Assembly: GCA_963837425.1 (NCBI GenBank)
Contig: CAWINH010000002.1
Location: forward strand, 496,001 to 560,000
Length of the DNA stretch: 64,000 nucleotides
Reading direction: 5' to 3'
Source of the DNA: CAWINH01 sp963837425
Lineage (GTDB): Bacteria; Chloroflexota; Limnocylindria; QHBO01
Shown: in pieces, positions 49,190 through 56,501 of the stretch
How the letters are laid out: each line of letters begins with the position of its first letter
Numbering within the stretch: the first letter of the stretch is position 1
The notes under the pieces: generated by a model
What the model was told of the DNA's origin: nothing
The model's database searches: none
Seen by the model: the letters and a program-made list of their open reading frames with translations, nothing else
Translations under genes and position numbers: made by a program

Positions 49190-49199
49190 GGTGTAACCA
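49189..49199. promoter_or_regulatory. palindromic site 1 (TGGT-GTA-ACCA)
   Basis: 4-base inverted repeat around GTA, lying exactly at the probable transcription start of the CGNR gene. It shares GGTGTAACC with site 2, 53 bases away. Confidence 0.5.
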
Positions 49200-49204
49200 G
49201 TATA
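49199..49204 (-). promoter_or_regulatory. -10-like hexamer for leaderless CGNR gene
   Basis: TATACT on the minus strand, 9 bases before ATG 49189. Confidence 0.5.
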
Positions 49205-49210
49205 GCCCAG

Positions 49211-49239
49211 TTGACAAGTTACATGGCCTCGTCTACACT
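49211..49239 (+). promoter_or_regulatory. consensus sigma-70 promoter of the small-protein operon
   Basis: TTGACA, exactly 17 bases, TACACT. It is one of only two promoters with a consensus -35 that I found in the window, so it should be strong. Start of transcription is expected near 49246, inside palindromic site 2. Confidence 0.75.
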
Positions 49240-49240
49240 C

Positions 49241-49267
49241 CCGGTGTAACCGGTTAGAAACGGTTAG
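49241..49267. promoter_or_regulatory. palindromic site 2 (CCGGT-GTA-ACCGG) plus CGGTTAG direct repeat
   Basis: 5-base inverted repeat around GTA at 49241-49253. CGGTTAG follows twice (49251-49257 and 49261-49267), spaced 10 bases, about one helical turn. The location at +1 of the rightward promoter suits a repressor, most simply the CGNR protein. Inference. Confidence 0.5.
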
Positions 49268-49309
49268 GTAGTTACGAAGCCAAGTGAAATGACCCGTCGG
49301 AGGTGAGTG

Positions 49310-49420
49310 ATGCTGGCGTTGGTCCTGGTGGTTGCCGCGATCGTTGCTTTCGAGCTCGCGGCGCTGGCGTGGGGCGCTGACACACGCACGACGGATGGGT
49401 TGAGACAAGGAGATCGGTGA
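49310..49420 (+). CDS. 36-residue small membrane protein
   Basis: One membrane helix (LALVLVVAAIVAFELAALAW) followed by the polar tail GADTRTTDGLRQGDR. The ribosome site GGAGGTGA, 5 bases before the ATG, is among the best in the window. A consensus promoter lies 70 bases upstream, and the stop is fused to the next start (TGATG). The AFELAALAWGADTR phrase resembles short bacterial proteins of the same build that I recall but cannot name. Far too short for default gene callers. Confidence 0.7.
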   Translation: MLALVLVVAAIVAFELAALAWGADTRTTDGLRQGDR

Positions 49421-49584
49421 TGTATCACGGAGCGGCGTATCTTGCCCTGCTCGGTGCGCTCCGGCAGGAGCAGCTTCTCGGCGACGCGGCACGACAGCGC
49501 CGGTCGACGGACACGGTCCGACCCCGCGGGAATGGACGACTGAACAATCCGCTGGCGGCGATCCTGCCACGGCACGAGTCTTGA
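49420..49584 (+). CDS. 54-residue small protein coupled to the one before
   Basis: Starts MYHGAAYLALLGALRQEQLL, an amphipathic helix, then a basic, polar part (ARQRRSTDTVRPRGNGRLNN) ending LAAILPRHES. Translational coupling through TGATG to the 36-residue membrane protein, plus a clean terminator 23 bases after the stop, define a self-contained two-gene operon. Function unknown; a membrane-associated regulatory pair or a toxin-like pair are possibilities without direct support. Confidence 0.65.
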   Translation: MYHGAAYLALLGALRQEQLLGDAARQRRSTDTVRPRGNGRLNNPLAAILPRHES

Positions 49585-49606
49585 CCCCGAGCGCGGCGGC
49601 CAACTG

Positions 49607-49638
49607 AACGGCTCGGTCCACACGGACCGGGCCGTTTT
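49607..49638 (+). terminator. intrinsic terminator of the small-protein operon
   Basis: 13-base stem AACGGCTCGGTCC / GGACCGGGCCGTT (one G-T wobble), loop ACAC, then TT after the stem giving a TTTT run. It is the best intrinsic terminator seen in the window. Confidence 0.85.
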
Positions 49639-49646
49639 CGCGCCCG

Positions 49647-49652
49647 TAGAAT
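49647..49652 (+). promoter_or_regulatory. -10-like hexamer for leaderless polX
   Basis: TAGAAT, 7 bases before ATG 49660. It overlaps an earlier in-frame ATG (49651), which supports the later start. Confidence 0.5.
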
Positions 49653-49659
49653 GGCACCG

Positions 49660-51411
49660 ATGCCACGACCCCGGGCCGCCACGCGTCGCGCGCAGCCTGT
49701 CATCAGCAACGCGGAGATTGCGCGCCTCTTCCGCGAGATTGGTGACATGCTCGAGATTCTCGGCGAGGTCGTCTACAAGGCGGTTGCCTACCGCCGCGTC
49801 GCGGACGCGGTCGAGCGTTACCCGGACGACGTGGCGGCGCTCTTCGCAGCGGGCGCGCCACCGAAGATTCCGGGTGCTGGCGCGGCGCTCGAGGCCAAGC
49901 TGAGCGAGCTGGCCGAAACGGGTCACCTCGCTTACCACGATCGGCTGCGTGCGCAGGTGCCGGACGGGCTGCTCGACATGCTCCGCATCCCCGGCGTCGG
50001 TCCTCGGACCGTCAAGCTCCTGTTCGACGAGCTGCGGATCGATTCGGTCGATGCCCTCCGCGCCGCGGCGACGGACGGTCAGCTGCGGCACGTGAAGGGG
50101 CTCTCGGCACGAACCGAGCGGAATGTGCTCGAGGGCATCGCGCGGCTCGATCGCACCGGTCAGCGCCTCCTGCTGCATGAGGCGGACGCGCTGACGGCGG
50201 ACCTGCTGGATCGGCTGCGCACGGTACCGGGCGTGATCCGGATCGAGCCCGCCGGGTCGCTCCGCCGGCGCCGCGCGACGATCGGCGATCTCGATCTCCT
50301 GGCCGCCACCGACGACCCCGCGTCGTTGATCGGCGCACTGGACGGACTACCCGAGGTCGATCGCGTCATTGCCGCGGGCACCGACAAGTCGAGCATCCTG
50401 CTCCGCGCCGGTCCGCGGGTCGATCTCATGGTCTGTTCTCCGGCGGCGTGGGGAACCCACCTCGTCCATTTCACCGGCAGCAAGGAGCACAACGTTGCCC
50501 TTCGCGGCCGGGCGCTCGACCGCGGGCTCTCGCTGTCCGAGAAGGGCTGGCGAGTGGTTGAGACCGGTGAGCTGCTCCTCGATGCCCGCGAGGAAGCCGT
50601 CTACGCTCGGCTCGACCTCCCCTGGATTCCCCCCGAGCTCCGCGAGAACACGGGCGAGATCGAGGCGGCCCAGGCGGGCAGCCTGCCGCGGATCGTGGAG
50701 GCGGGGGACCTGCGGGGGGACACGCACGTCCATTCGGACTGGACCGATGGCGTCGACTCGATCGAGGCGATGGCGCTCGCCGCCCGCGCGCTCGGCCGGG
50801 AGTGGATCGTCCTCACCGACCACTCGCCGTCGCTCGGCATCGCCCGCGGACTGAGCCGGGAGCGGGTGGAAGCGCAGGGCGCCGAAGTCGCGAGGCTCAA
50901 CGGTCGCCTCGCGCCGTTCCGTATCCTCCATGGCACCGAGATGGAGATCCGCGCCGACGGGAGTCTCGACTACCCGGACGACCTGCTCGCGACATTCGAC
51001 GTGGTCGTCGCATCGGTGCATACGGCGCGAGGACAGTCGAGCGACCAGCTGACCCGCCGCACGATCGGTGCCATCGAGGATCCGCACGTCGACGTCATCG
51101 CCCATCCGACCGGCCGCATCGTGAACCGTCGCGATCCCGTCTCCCTCGACTGGCCGCGCGTCTTCGCCGCGGCGGCGCGGACCGGCACGATGCTCGAGTT
51201 AAACGGAAGCCCGCGCCTCGATCTCGATGACGCGCTGGCGCGCGCGGCTGGCGCGGCGGGCGTGCGGCTGACCCTCGCCTCCGATGCCCACCGCACCGAG
51301 GAGCTCGACCAGCTGGGCTATGCCGTCTCCATGGCGCGTCGTGCGTGGCTGACCGCCGAGCAGGTGGCGGGCACGCGCTCGGCGGACGAGCTGCTGGGGA
51401 TCGTACGGTGA
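49660..51411 (+). CDS. polX: DNA polymerase/3'-5' exonuclease PolX
   Basis: 583 residues, full-length bacterial family X enzyme. The N-terminal 8-kDa-like and helix-hairpin-helix parts (IPGAGAALEAKLSEL, IPGVGPRTVKLLFDEL) lead to the nucleotidyltransferase with GSLRRRRATIGDLDLL and VDLMV, though the metal Asp pattern is modest. The PHP exonuclease domain begins at GDTHVHSDWTDG (His and Asp ligands), with LTDHSPSLG and LASDAHR further on. Family knowledge: gap filling and end processing in base-excision repair. It leads a run of genes whose next member overlaps by 4 bases. Confidence 0.95.
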   Translation: MPRPRAATRRAQPVISNAEIARLFREIGDMLEILGEVVYKAVAYRRVADAVERYPDDVAALFAAGAPPKIPGAGAALEAKLSELAETGHLAYHDRLRAQVPDGLLDMLRIPGVGPRTVKLLFDELRIDSVDALRAAATDGQLRHVKGLSARTERNVLEGIARLDRTGQRLLLHEADALTADLLDRLRTVPGVIRIEPAGSLRRRRATIGDLDLLAATDDPASLIGALDGLPEVDRVIAAGTDKSSILLRAGPRVDLMVCSPAAWGTHLVHFTGSKEHNVALRGRALDRGLSLSEKGWRVVETGELLLDAREEAVYARLDLPWIPPELRENTGEIEAAQAGSLPRIVEAGDLRGDTHVHSDWTDGVDSIEAMALAARALGREWIVLTDHSPSLGIARGLSRERVEAQGAEVARLNGRLAPFRILHGTEMEIRADGSLDYPDDLLATFDVVVASVHTARGQSSDQLTRRTIGAIEDPHVDVIAHPTGRIVNRRDPVSLDWPRVFAAAARTGTMLELNGSPRLDLDDALARAAGAAGVRLTLASDAHRTEELDQLGYAVSMARRAWLTAEQVAGTRSADELLGIVR

Positions 51412-52184
51412 TCTCTCGACGGCTGCGCGGCTCGCAACGCGAAGCGGGCGTCGAGCGGATCGAGCACCCCGAAGCGATCGGGCTCGCGATCGTGCTCGCC
51501 GCGGTCGCCGCGTTCGGGTGGCTGGCGTCCCCGTTCGGCCTGGCGGTCGCGGTTGGGCTCGAACTCGCGATTGGCGGCCTGGGCGCCGTCTGGGTGCTGG
51601 GACCCGCCCGCGCCGGCCTCGGCCTGGCGCGTTACGCGACGCTCGCGACGGCCGGCGTGGCGTTGACGCTCTTCGGCCGCCTGCTTGTCGACCGAGCCGG
51701 CCTGCTCCTGTCGCCGCCGGCGGCGCTCCTGCTGTGGATCGCGCTGTGGGCCGAGCTCGACGCCGCGCGGACGGGCCACGTCGGACTCACGGTCGATCTC
51801 GTGGGTGTCGGCACCGTGTTCGCGGCGGCATCCGGCATCGCTGCGCTGGTCGACGCCGATGCCTGGCCCCCCGGTCTCATCCTGCTCTCGCTCCTGCTCG
51901 TGGCCCCTATCCTGCGTGCGGCCGAGGCGCGCGGGACGGGCGGGGTCTGGGCGGTCGGGCAGGCGATGCTGCACCTGCTCGCGGTCGTGCAGGTCGCCGC
52001 CGCGCTCGTCCTCCTCCGTCCGCCGGTGATCCTCGGCGGCGCGTTGGTGGCGTTGACCTATCACGCGTGGGACAGTGCCGCATCGGCCCTCGAGGAGGGG
52101 GAGGCAGGGTGGCGCGTCGCCCTGGAGATCGGCGCGCTGGGGGTGATGGGACTGGTGCTCGCCTTCCTGGTGGCCTCCCGCTGA
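51408..52184 (+). CDS. multi-pass membrane protein of unknown function
   Basis: 258 residues with about seven hydrophobic helices (for example AIGLAIVLAAVAAFGWL, YATLATAGVALTLFG) after a 25-residue basic/acidic start. GTG lies in the polX stop (GTGA), so it is coupled to polX. It has no motif I can assign to transport or enzymatic activity. A predicted link with DNA repair rests on position only. Confidence 0.65.
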   Translation: MISRRLRGSQREAGVERIEHPEAIGLAIVLAAVAAFGWLASPFGLAVAVGLELAIGGLGAVWVLGPARAGLGLARYATLATAGVALTLFGRLLVDRAGLLLSPPAALLLWIALWAELDAARTGHVGLTVDLVGVGTVFAAASGIAALVDADAWPPGLILLSLLLVAPILRAAEARGTGGVWAVGQAMLHLLAVVQVAAALVLLRPPVILGGALVALTYHAWDSAASALEEGEAGWRVALEIGALGVMGLVLAFLVASR

Positions 52185-52213
52185 TCGGTTGCGACCGCGC
52201 AGGAGGGTCCGCG

Positions 52214-52242
52214 TTGACACCCCTGACGGGCGGTGCTAAAAC
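52214..52242 (+). promoter_or_regulatory. sigma-70-like promoter of the TPR/methylase-like operon
   Basis: TTGACA, exactly 17 bases, TAAAAC. It is the second promoter with a consensus -35 in the window. Transcription should start near 52249, leaving a leader of about 75 bases. Confidence 0.65.
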
Positions 52243-52245
52243 AAG

Positions 52246-52279
52246 GCGCCCTTGCCCGAGGACACCGCGGCGAGGGCGC
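52246..52279 (+). promoter_or_regulatory. 5' leader hairpin
   Basis: 10-base stem GCGCCCTTGC / GCGAGGGCGC (one G-T wobble), 14-base loop, at the start of the leader. It may be a stability element or control site. Confidence 0.45.
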
Positions 52280-52323
52280 GAAATCCGCCGATTCCAGCGA
52301 CCTGATGCGGAGTAGTACGCACC

Positions 52324-53151
52324 ATGACGCTCTCAGATACAGACGCTGCAACGCGGCAGCGGCGCCATCTCGCCGACCTGGCCATCGGGCACGCGACCCG
52401 TGGTGAGTGGGAAGCAGCCGTCGCGGCGAACGGCCGCCTCATCGAGCTCGCGCCAGATACGGACGCGTACAACCGGATGGGCAAGGCGCTCGCCGAGCTT
52501 GGCAGGCACGCGGAGGCGCTCGAGGCCTACGAGCGGGCGCTCTCCCGGGATGCCACGAACCGGATCGCCGAACGCAACGTCGCCCGCCTCCGGGTCCTCG
52601 CCACCGCCCGGCAGCAGGGAACCGGGGACGGGAAGTCCCTCAAGGCCTCGTCCGCGCACTTCATCGAGGAGATGGGCAAGACCGGTCACGCACGGCTCAT
52701 CAACGTTGCTCCCGCCCGCGCGTTGGCGCCAATCTCCCCCGGAGATGCCGCCGAGCTGGTCCTCGAGAAGGATCACCTGCTCGTGCGCGTCGGAGACGTG
52801 GAGGTCGGCCAGGTCGAGCCCCGGGTCGGGACGCGGCTCGCAAAGCTCATGAAGGGCGGCAACCGCTACGACGCGGCCATCACCGTCCTCGGCCGCGACG
52901 AGGTGCGGATCATCATCCGCGAGGCATTTGCCCACCCGTCGAACTTCGACAAGGTTTCGTTCCCGGGCAACGTGGCCGCGCGCCCGGGTGACGTGAGACC
53001 GTACCTGAAGGGGTCGCCGCTCCGCTACGATGACGAGGAGGAGGTCGAGGAGCTGGACGAGGAATCGGAGGAGGTCGAGGAGCTCGACACCAGCCTCCCC
53101 GAGTTCTCGGATGAGCCGGACCTCGAAGAGGAGCTCATCGAGGAGACGTAG
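52324..53151 (+). CDS. TPR protein with acidic tail
   Basis: 275 residues. Residues 15-95 form two TPR-like helix pairs (ATRGEWEAAVAANGRLIEL, ALAELGRHAEALEAYERAL). The middle (residues 115-215) is a beta-rich domain (LVLEKDHLLVRVGDVEVGQ). The last 40 residues are strongly acidic (DDEEEVEELDEESEEVEELD). Such tails can mimic nucleic acid or bind basic partners. It is 9 bases before the methylase-like gene, with GGAGG overlapping the stop, so the two products probably act together. No known family name. Confidence 0.72.
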   Translation: MTLSDTDAATRQRRHLADLAIGHATRGEWEAAVAANGRLIELAPDTDAYNRMGKALAELGRHAEALEAYERALSRDATNRIAERNVARLRVLATARQQGTGDGKSLKASSAHFIEEMGKTGHARLINVAPARALAPISPGDAAELVLEKDHLLVRVGDVEVGQVEPRVGTRLAKLMKGGNRYDAAITVLGRDEVRIIIREAFAHPSNFDKVSFPGNVAARPGDVRPYLKGSPLRYDDEEEVEELDEESEEVEELDTSLPEFSDEPDLEEELIEET

Positions 53152-53160
53152 GAGGCCCGG

Positions 53161-55968
53161 ATGGGCGACGGCGAAGGAACGCGGCTCGATCACGTAGTCC
53201 TTCCGCGACGCCTCCCCGGCCTGGCGCTTCTCGAACGCTACTTCCCCTCGCCCGCCGACAATCTGCTCGACGCCGAGCTGGCGGCCTTCGCGCGCCAAGG
53301 CGACACGGTGCTCGACCCGTGGGCCGGTACCGGGTGGACAGCGCGCCGCGCCATCGCCGCCGGGATGCGCGCGGTCGTGGCCGATCCGAGCCCGTTCGCT
53401 CAGCTGGCCGGGCGCGCGTTCCTGCTGGCCCCCGAGGCCGCGGCGGTGGATGCCGCGTTCGCCCAGCTGGCCGCCTCGCGCCGCGTAGACGTGCCCCTCC
53501 GCCAGCATATCGAGGAGCTGTACGCGACCCGCTGCAGCGCCTGCCGCCGGCCGGTCGTCGGCGAGCAATTCGTGTGGCCGCGGGACGGCGACGCGCCCGG
53601 CCGCAAGATCTACCGCTGCGTCAACTGTGACCTCTCGGTCGGCGGTCCCGAGGAACGCGTGGCACCGGTCGAGGAGACCGACCTCGCCAAGCTCGGCATC
53701 GAGCGGCCGACTCACGAGGAGCCCTCCGCGGGCGACCCATCGGCGGATGTCGAGGACGATCTGCCTCCGGCGCCGATGGGCCTCACCCCGGGCGTCCTGC
53801 GGACAGACGACCCCGCCGCGCCGATCGGGGAGGCCGGTGGTCCTCCGCCGCCTCCCGCGCCGCGCCCCGACCCGCCGACCGGTGCCCCGGAGTCCGGCCC
53901 GCGGTATGCGTCTACCGTTCACCCCGAGCCGGCGCCTCCAACGACCGCCGTCGACATGCGGCGTGGGCTGCACTACCAGCAGCTGCGGGATCGCTTCCCG
54001 GTGCTCGACGGCCGATCCGAGCTGCTCGACGAGCTGCTCGAGCTGTACACCCCGCGCAACCTGTACGCACTGCAGACGATCGCGAACAAGGTCGAAGCCG
54101 AATTCCGCGACCAGCCGTTGGCCGCCATCTTTCGGCTGGCTTTGGCAGCCTGCCTGCTGCCGGCGAGCCGCCTGAACGGATACCCGGGGCGGGTCGCGTC
54201 CCTGCGCATCTCCGGCGGTCATGTCCGCCAGCCAGCGTCCCGGCATCAGCGCGAGGTGAACGTCTGGCGCCTCTTCGAGTCAGCGGTTGCAGACGTGCGG
54301 ACGGCGATCGCAGCGCTCGGGCGGGACCGGCGACCCGCCCGCTTCGCCGCCGACCTCGAGGAGCTCGGGGGCGTCGGCGCGGCCAACGTGCTGTGGATTC
54401 GCAGCCGGCCCGCGGTGATCGGCCAGTACCTCCCGCCCGACGGGGTCGACATGGTGCTGGGCTCGCTGGCAGCTCCGCCGAGCGTTGATGAGCTGAGCTT
54501 CGAGTATCTCGCGACGGCCTGGCTGCTTGGCCGCGAGGCGGCAGAGACGCTGCGCCTGGAGCCACTCTTCGGCACCGCACCGGCCCGCAGCGATGGTGCG
54601 GAGGCGACCGCCCTCCGTCACGCTGTGAGCTCCGCCGCCGGCGCGCTCAAGCCGGACGGCTGGTTCACGATCCTCATCGACGGGGCGGACCCTGATCTCC
54701 TGCTGTCGACCGCCGCCGCCGGCGCCGCCGCCGGGCTGGAGCTCGTCGACGTCATCCACCGCGAGTCGCGGCGGGCAGGCGACGGACTGCAGCTCCACTT
54801 CCGCAAGCCGTCGGCGGAGGATCGGTTGCGGATCGCCGTGCAGCCGAAGCCGCTTCGCCTTGGTGCCGAGGACGGACACCTGACCTATCCGGAGCTGGCG
54901 GAGGCGATCGAGCGCTCGGCGGTTGCCCTGCTCCGTGAGCGCGGGGAGCCGGCGGGCGCCACGCGGTTGACCGCCGCGCTCGTCATCGAGCTCCAGCGGA
55001 CCGGGCTCCTTCGACGTGTGGCGCAGGCGAGGAGCGGCGGGGACGAGCCGCCGGGGGAGAAGGAGCAGGGGGCGCGCATCGACGGCAGCGGGCCGGTCCT
55101 GCTCGCCAACCTACTCCGCGAAGAGCTCGAGCGCGCGGACCATCGATCCCTCGTAAAGCTCGGGGACGCGGACCGGCCCCTCTGGTGGCTGCGGGAGCCC
55201 GAGCTGGCAGAGGCACCGCTCGCCGATCGCGTGGAATGGGCCACCTTCTCGGTGCTGGCCACCGCGGGTCGCCTCGACGAGGCATCGTTCCTGCAGCGCA
55301 TGTACGCGCTCTTCCCCGGTCTCGAATCGCCCGACGAGGAGCTGGTGCGCGCCTGCCTGGGGGCATATGCCACGATCGGCGAGCACGGGAGGCTGCGCCC
55401 GCTCGACGAGCTCGCGCGGCGGCTCGAGGATCATGCCCGCCTGATCGGGATGCTCGTCGACTACGGCCATCGGCTTGGTCTGCGGGCCTGGGTCAGCAAG
55501 CGCGAGCAGGACCGTCCGTTCGCGGGTCGCACGCTGGCGGACCGACTTGCCGATGACGAGCGACGCGCGTACCTGCCTTTGATCGTGCGCGCCCCGTCCG
55601 ATGCGATCGGTTCGGTGGACGCGATGTGGTACGTGCGCGGGAAGCTGGCCCTCCTGTTCGAGGTGGAGTGGACGGCGATGCTCGGGGAAGCCGTCCTGCG
55701 CCGCGGACGCGACATCCCGGTCAGCGAACAGCAGGTTCGCTTCATCCTCATTCCGGCTGAGAGGACCGATCTCGTTCGACTCAAGCTCGAGCGCTCGCCC
55801 TGGCTCCGGGCCGAGGTCGAGCGCCAGAATTGGCACTTCCTGAAGTGGCAGCACTTCCAGACGCTCTTCCGGCGCGAGGGGGCAAGGCTCGACTGGCTCG
55901 AGCCGATGCTCGGCCTCGACCCGCTCATCGAGCGGGGCGGCCAGCAGCTGACGATGTTCGGAGAGTAG
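53161..55968 (+). CDS. large DNA-methyltransferase-like protein with degenerate motif IV and nuclease-like C-terminus
   Basis: 935 residues. SAM motif I is VLDPWAGTGWTA (residues 50-61), motif II-like VVADPSP follows, and a zinc ribbon uses Cys125, Cys128, Cys153 and Cys156. After a Pro-rich linker (about 185-262), ELYTPRNLYALQTIANKVE resembles DUF1156-type adenine methyltransferases. The catalytic DPPY (or NPPY) expected after VDMVL is replaced by SLAAPP (residues 435-440). A Rossmann end follows (ALKPDGWFTILI). Residues 575-800 are helical. At 820-838, VDAMWYV...FEVEWTA has the D-x(13)-ExE spacing of a PD-(D/E)XK-like nuclease. Probably a DNA-binding protein without methylation activity. 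Function unknown. Confidence 0.75.
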   Translation: MGDGEGTRLDHVVLPRRLPGLALLERYFPSPADNLLDAELAAFARQGDTVLDPWAGTGWTARRAIAAGMRAVVADPSPFAQLAGRAFLLAPEAAAVDAAFAQLAASRRVDVPLRQHIEELYATRCSACRRPVVGEQFVWPRDGDAPGRKIYRCVNCDLSVGGPEERVAPVEETDLAKLGIERPTHEEPSAGDPSADVEDDLPPAPMGLTPGVLRTDDPAAPIGEAGGPPPPPAPRPDPPTGAPESGPRYASTVHPEPAPPTTAVDMRRGLHYQQLRDRFPVLDGRSELLDELLELYTPRNLYALQTIANKVEAEFRDQPLAAIFRLALAACLLPASRLNGYPGRVASLRISGGHVRQPASRHQREVNVWRLFESAVADVRTAIAALGRDRRPARFAADLEELGGVGAANVLWIRSRPAVIGQYLPPDGVDMVLGSLAAPPSVDELSFEYLATAWLLGREAAETLRLEPLFGTAPARSDGAEATALRHAVSSAAGALKPDGWFTILIDGADPDLLLSTAAAGAAAGLELVDVIHRESRRAGDGLQLHFRKPSAEDRLRIAVQPKPLRLGAEDGHLTYPELAEAIERSAVALLRERGEPAGATRLTAALVIELQRTGLLRRVAQARSGGDEPPGEKEQGARIDGSGPVLLANLLREELERADHRSLVKLGDADRPLWWLREPELAEAPLADRVEWATFSVLATAGRLDEASFLQRMYALFPGLESPDEELVRACLGAYATIGEHGRLRPLDELARRLEDHARLIGMLVDYGHRLGLRAWVSKREQDRPFAGRTLADRLADDERRAYLPLIVRAPSDAIGSVDAMWYVRGKLALLFEVEWTAMLGEAVLRRGRDIPVSEQQVRFILIPAERTDLVRLKLERSPWLRAEVERQNWHFLKWQHFQTLFRREGARLDWLEPMLGLDPLIERGGQQLTMFGE

Positions 55969-56101
55969 GGCGCCGGACCGGCGCACAGGCGGTCGATTTC
56001 CTGCTTGACGGCGGAGGATATCCTCTTGCGCGGGAGTGTCGTGGTTCCCCCCCGCGGCACTCCCATTCGCGTGCCGGACCGGGCCGCGCGCCCCGCGCAG
56101 C
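55969..56101. other. convergent spacer with two inverted repeats
   Basis: Holds the 12-base palindrome GAGGATATCCTC (56014-56025) and a 7-base stem GGGAGTG/CACTCCC (56032-56038 and 56058-56064). It probably contains terminator structure for the two converging genes. Confidence 0.4.
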
Positions 56102-56437
56102 TTAGGCGGCGGGCGTGCGCTTCGGGCCGCGGCGGCCGGCGGCGCGCCGCACGACGGCCATCACCTCGTCGACGTACGGCTGCCCCTCGCCGCTGGCGAT
56201 CGCGTGGGTGAGGCACCCCGCCACGTGGTCCTCGAGAAGCAGCATGGCGACCTGGTCGGCCGCCGAGGTCATCGCCTCCACCTGCTGGAGGATGTCGAGG
56301 CAGTAGTCTTCGTTCTCGACCATTCGCTGGAGGCCCCGTGCCTGGCCCTCGATTCGCCGCAGGCGGTTCAGGAGGAGCCGTCGATCCTTCGTGTAGCTGT
56401 GCCGGAAGTGCTCCGGCTCGCCGGGCGTCGCGCTCAT
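56102..56437 (-). CDS. csoR: CsoR-family copper-sensing repressor
   Basis: 111 residues, the DUF156/CsoR helical bundle. The Cu(I) triad is Cys46, His71 and Cys75, with the same spacing (25 and 4) as M. tuberculosis CsoR Cys36/His61/Cys65. NRLRRIEGQARGLQRMVE is the family signature. The start ATG 56437 lies inside a perfect palindrome that is the likely operator, so it should repress itself. No copper ATPase or chaperone gene is adjacent, so the regulon is elsewhere or includes the LmbE/ABC genes facing it. Confidence 0.93.
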   Translation of the reverse strand: MSATPGEPEHFRHSYTKDRRLLLNRLRRIEGQARGLQRMVENEDYCLDILQQVEAMTSAADQVAMLLLEDHVAGCLTHAIASGEGQPYVDEVMAVVRRAAGRRGPKRTPAA

Positions 56438-56457
56438 ACTCCCCCGTAGTATGAGCG
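56431..56457. promoter_or_regulatory. perfect palindrome, probable CsoR operator and divergent start region
   Basis: CGCTCATACT-CCCCCGT-AGTATGAGCG, 10-base arms and a 7-base C-rich centre. Both arms contain an ATG: the left one is the csoR start, the right one (56451) opens an in-frame N-terminal extension of LmbE. CATACT lies 10 bases before each ATG. Confidence 0.7.
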
Positions 56458-56488
56458 GCGCGGTGGTGGGGAGCAAGCCGGATCGCGG

Positions 56489-56494
56489 TAGGAT
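56489..56494 (+). promoter_or_regulatory. -10-like hexamer for leaderless LmbE gene
   Basis: TAGGAT, 7 bases before ATG 56502. Confidence 0.45.
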
Positions 56495-56501
56495 GCGCGC
56501 C

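Noticed and set aside
49190..49309. The AT-richer spacer as an attachment site or transfer boundary
   Set aside because: The sequence is fully explained by two promoters, palindromic sites and a ribosome site, and flanking genes have the same composition as the rest.
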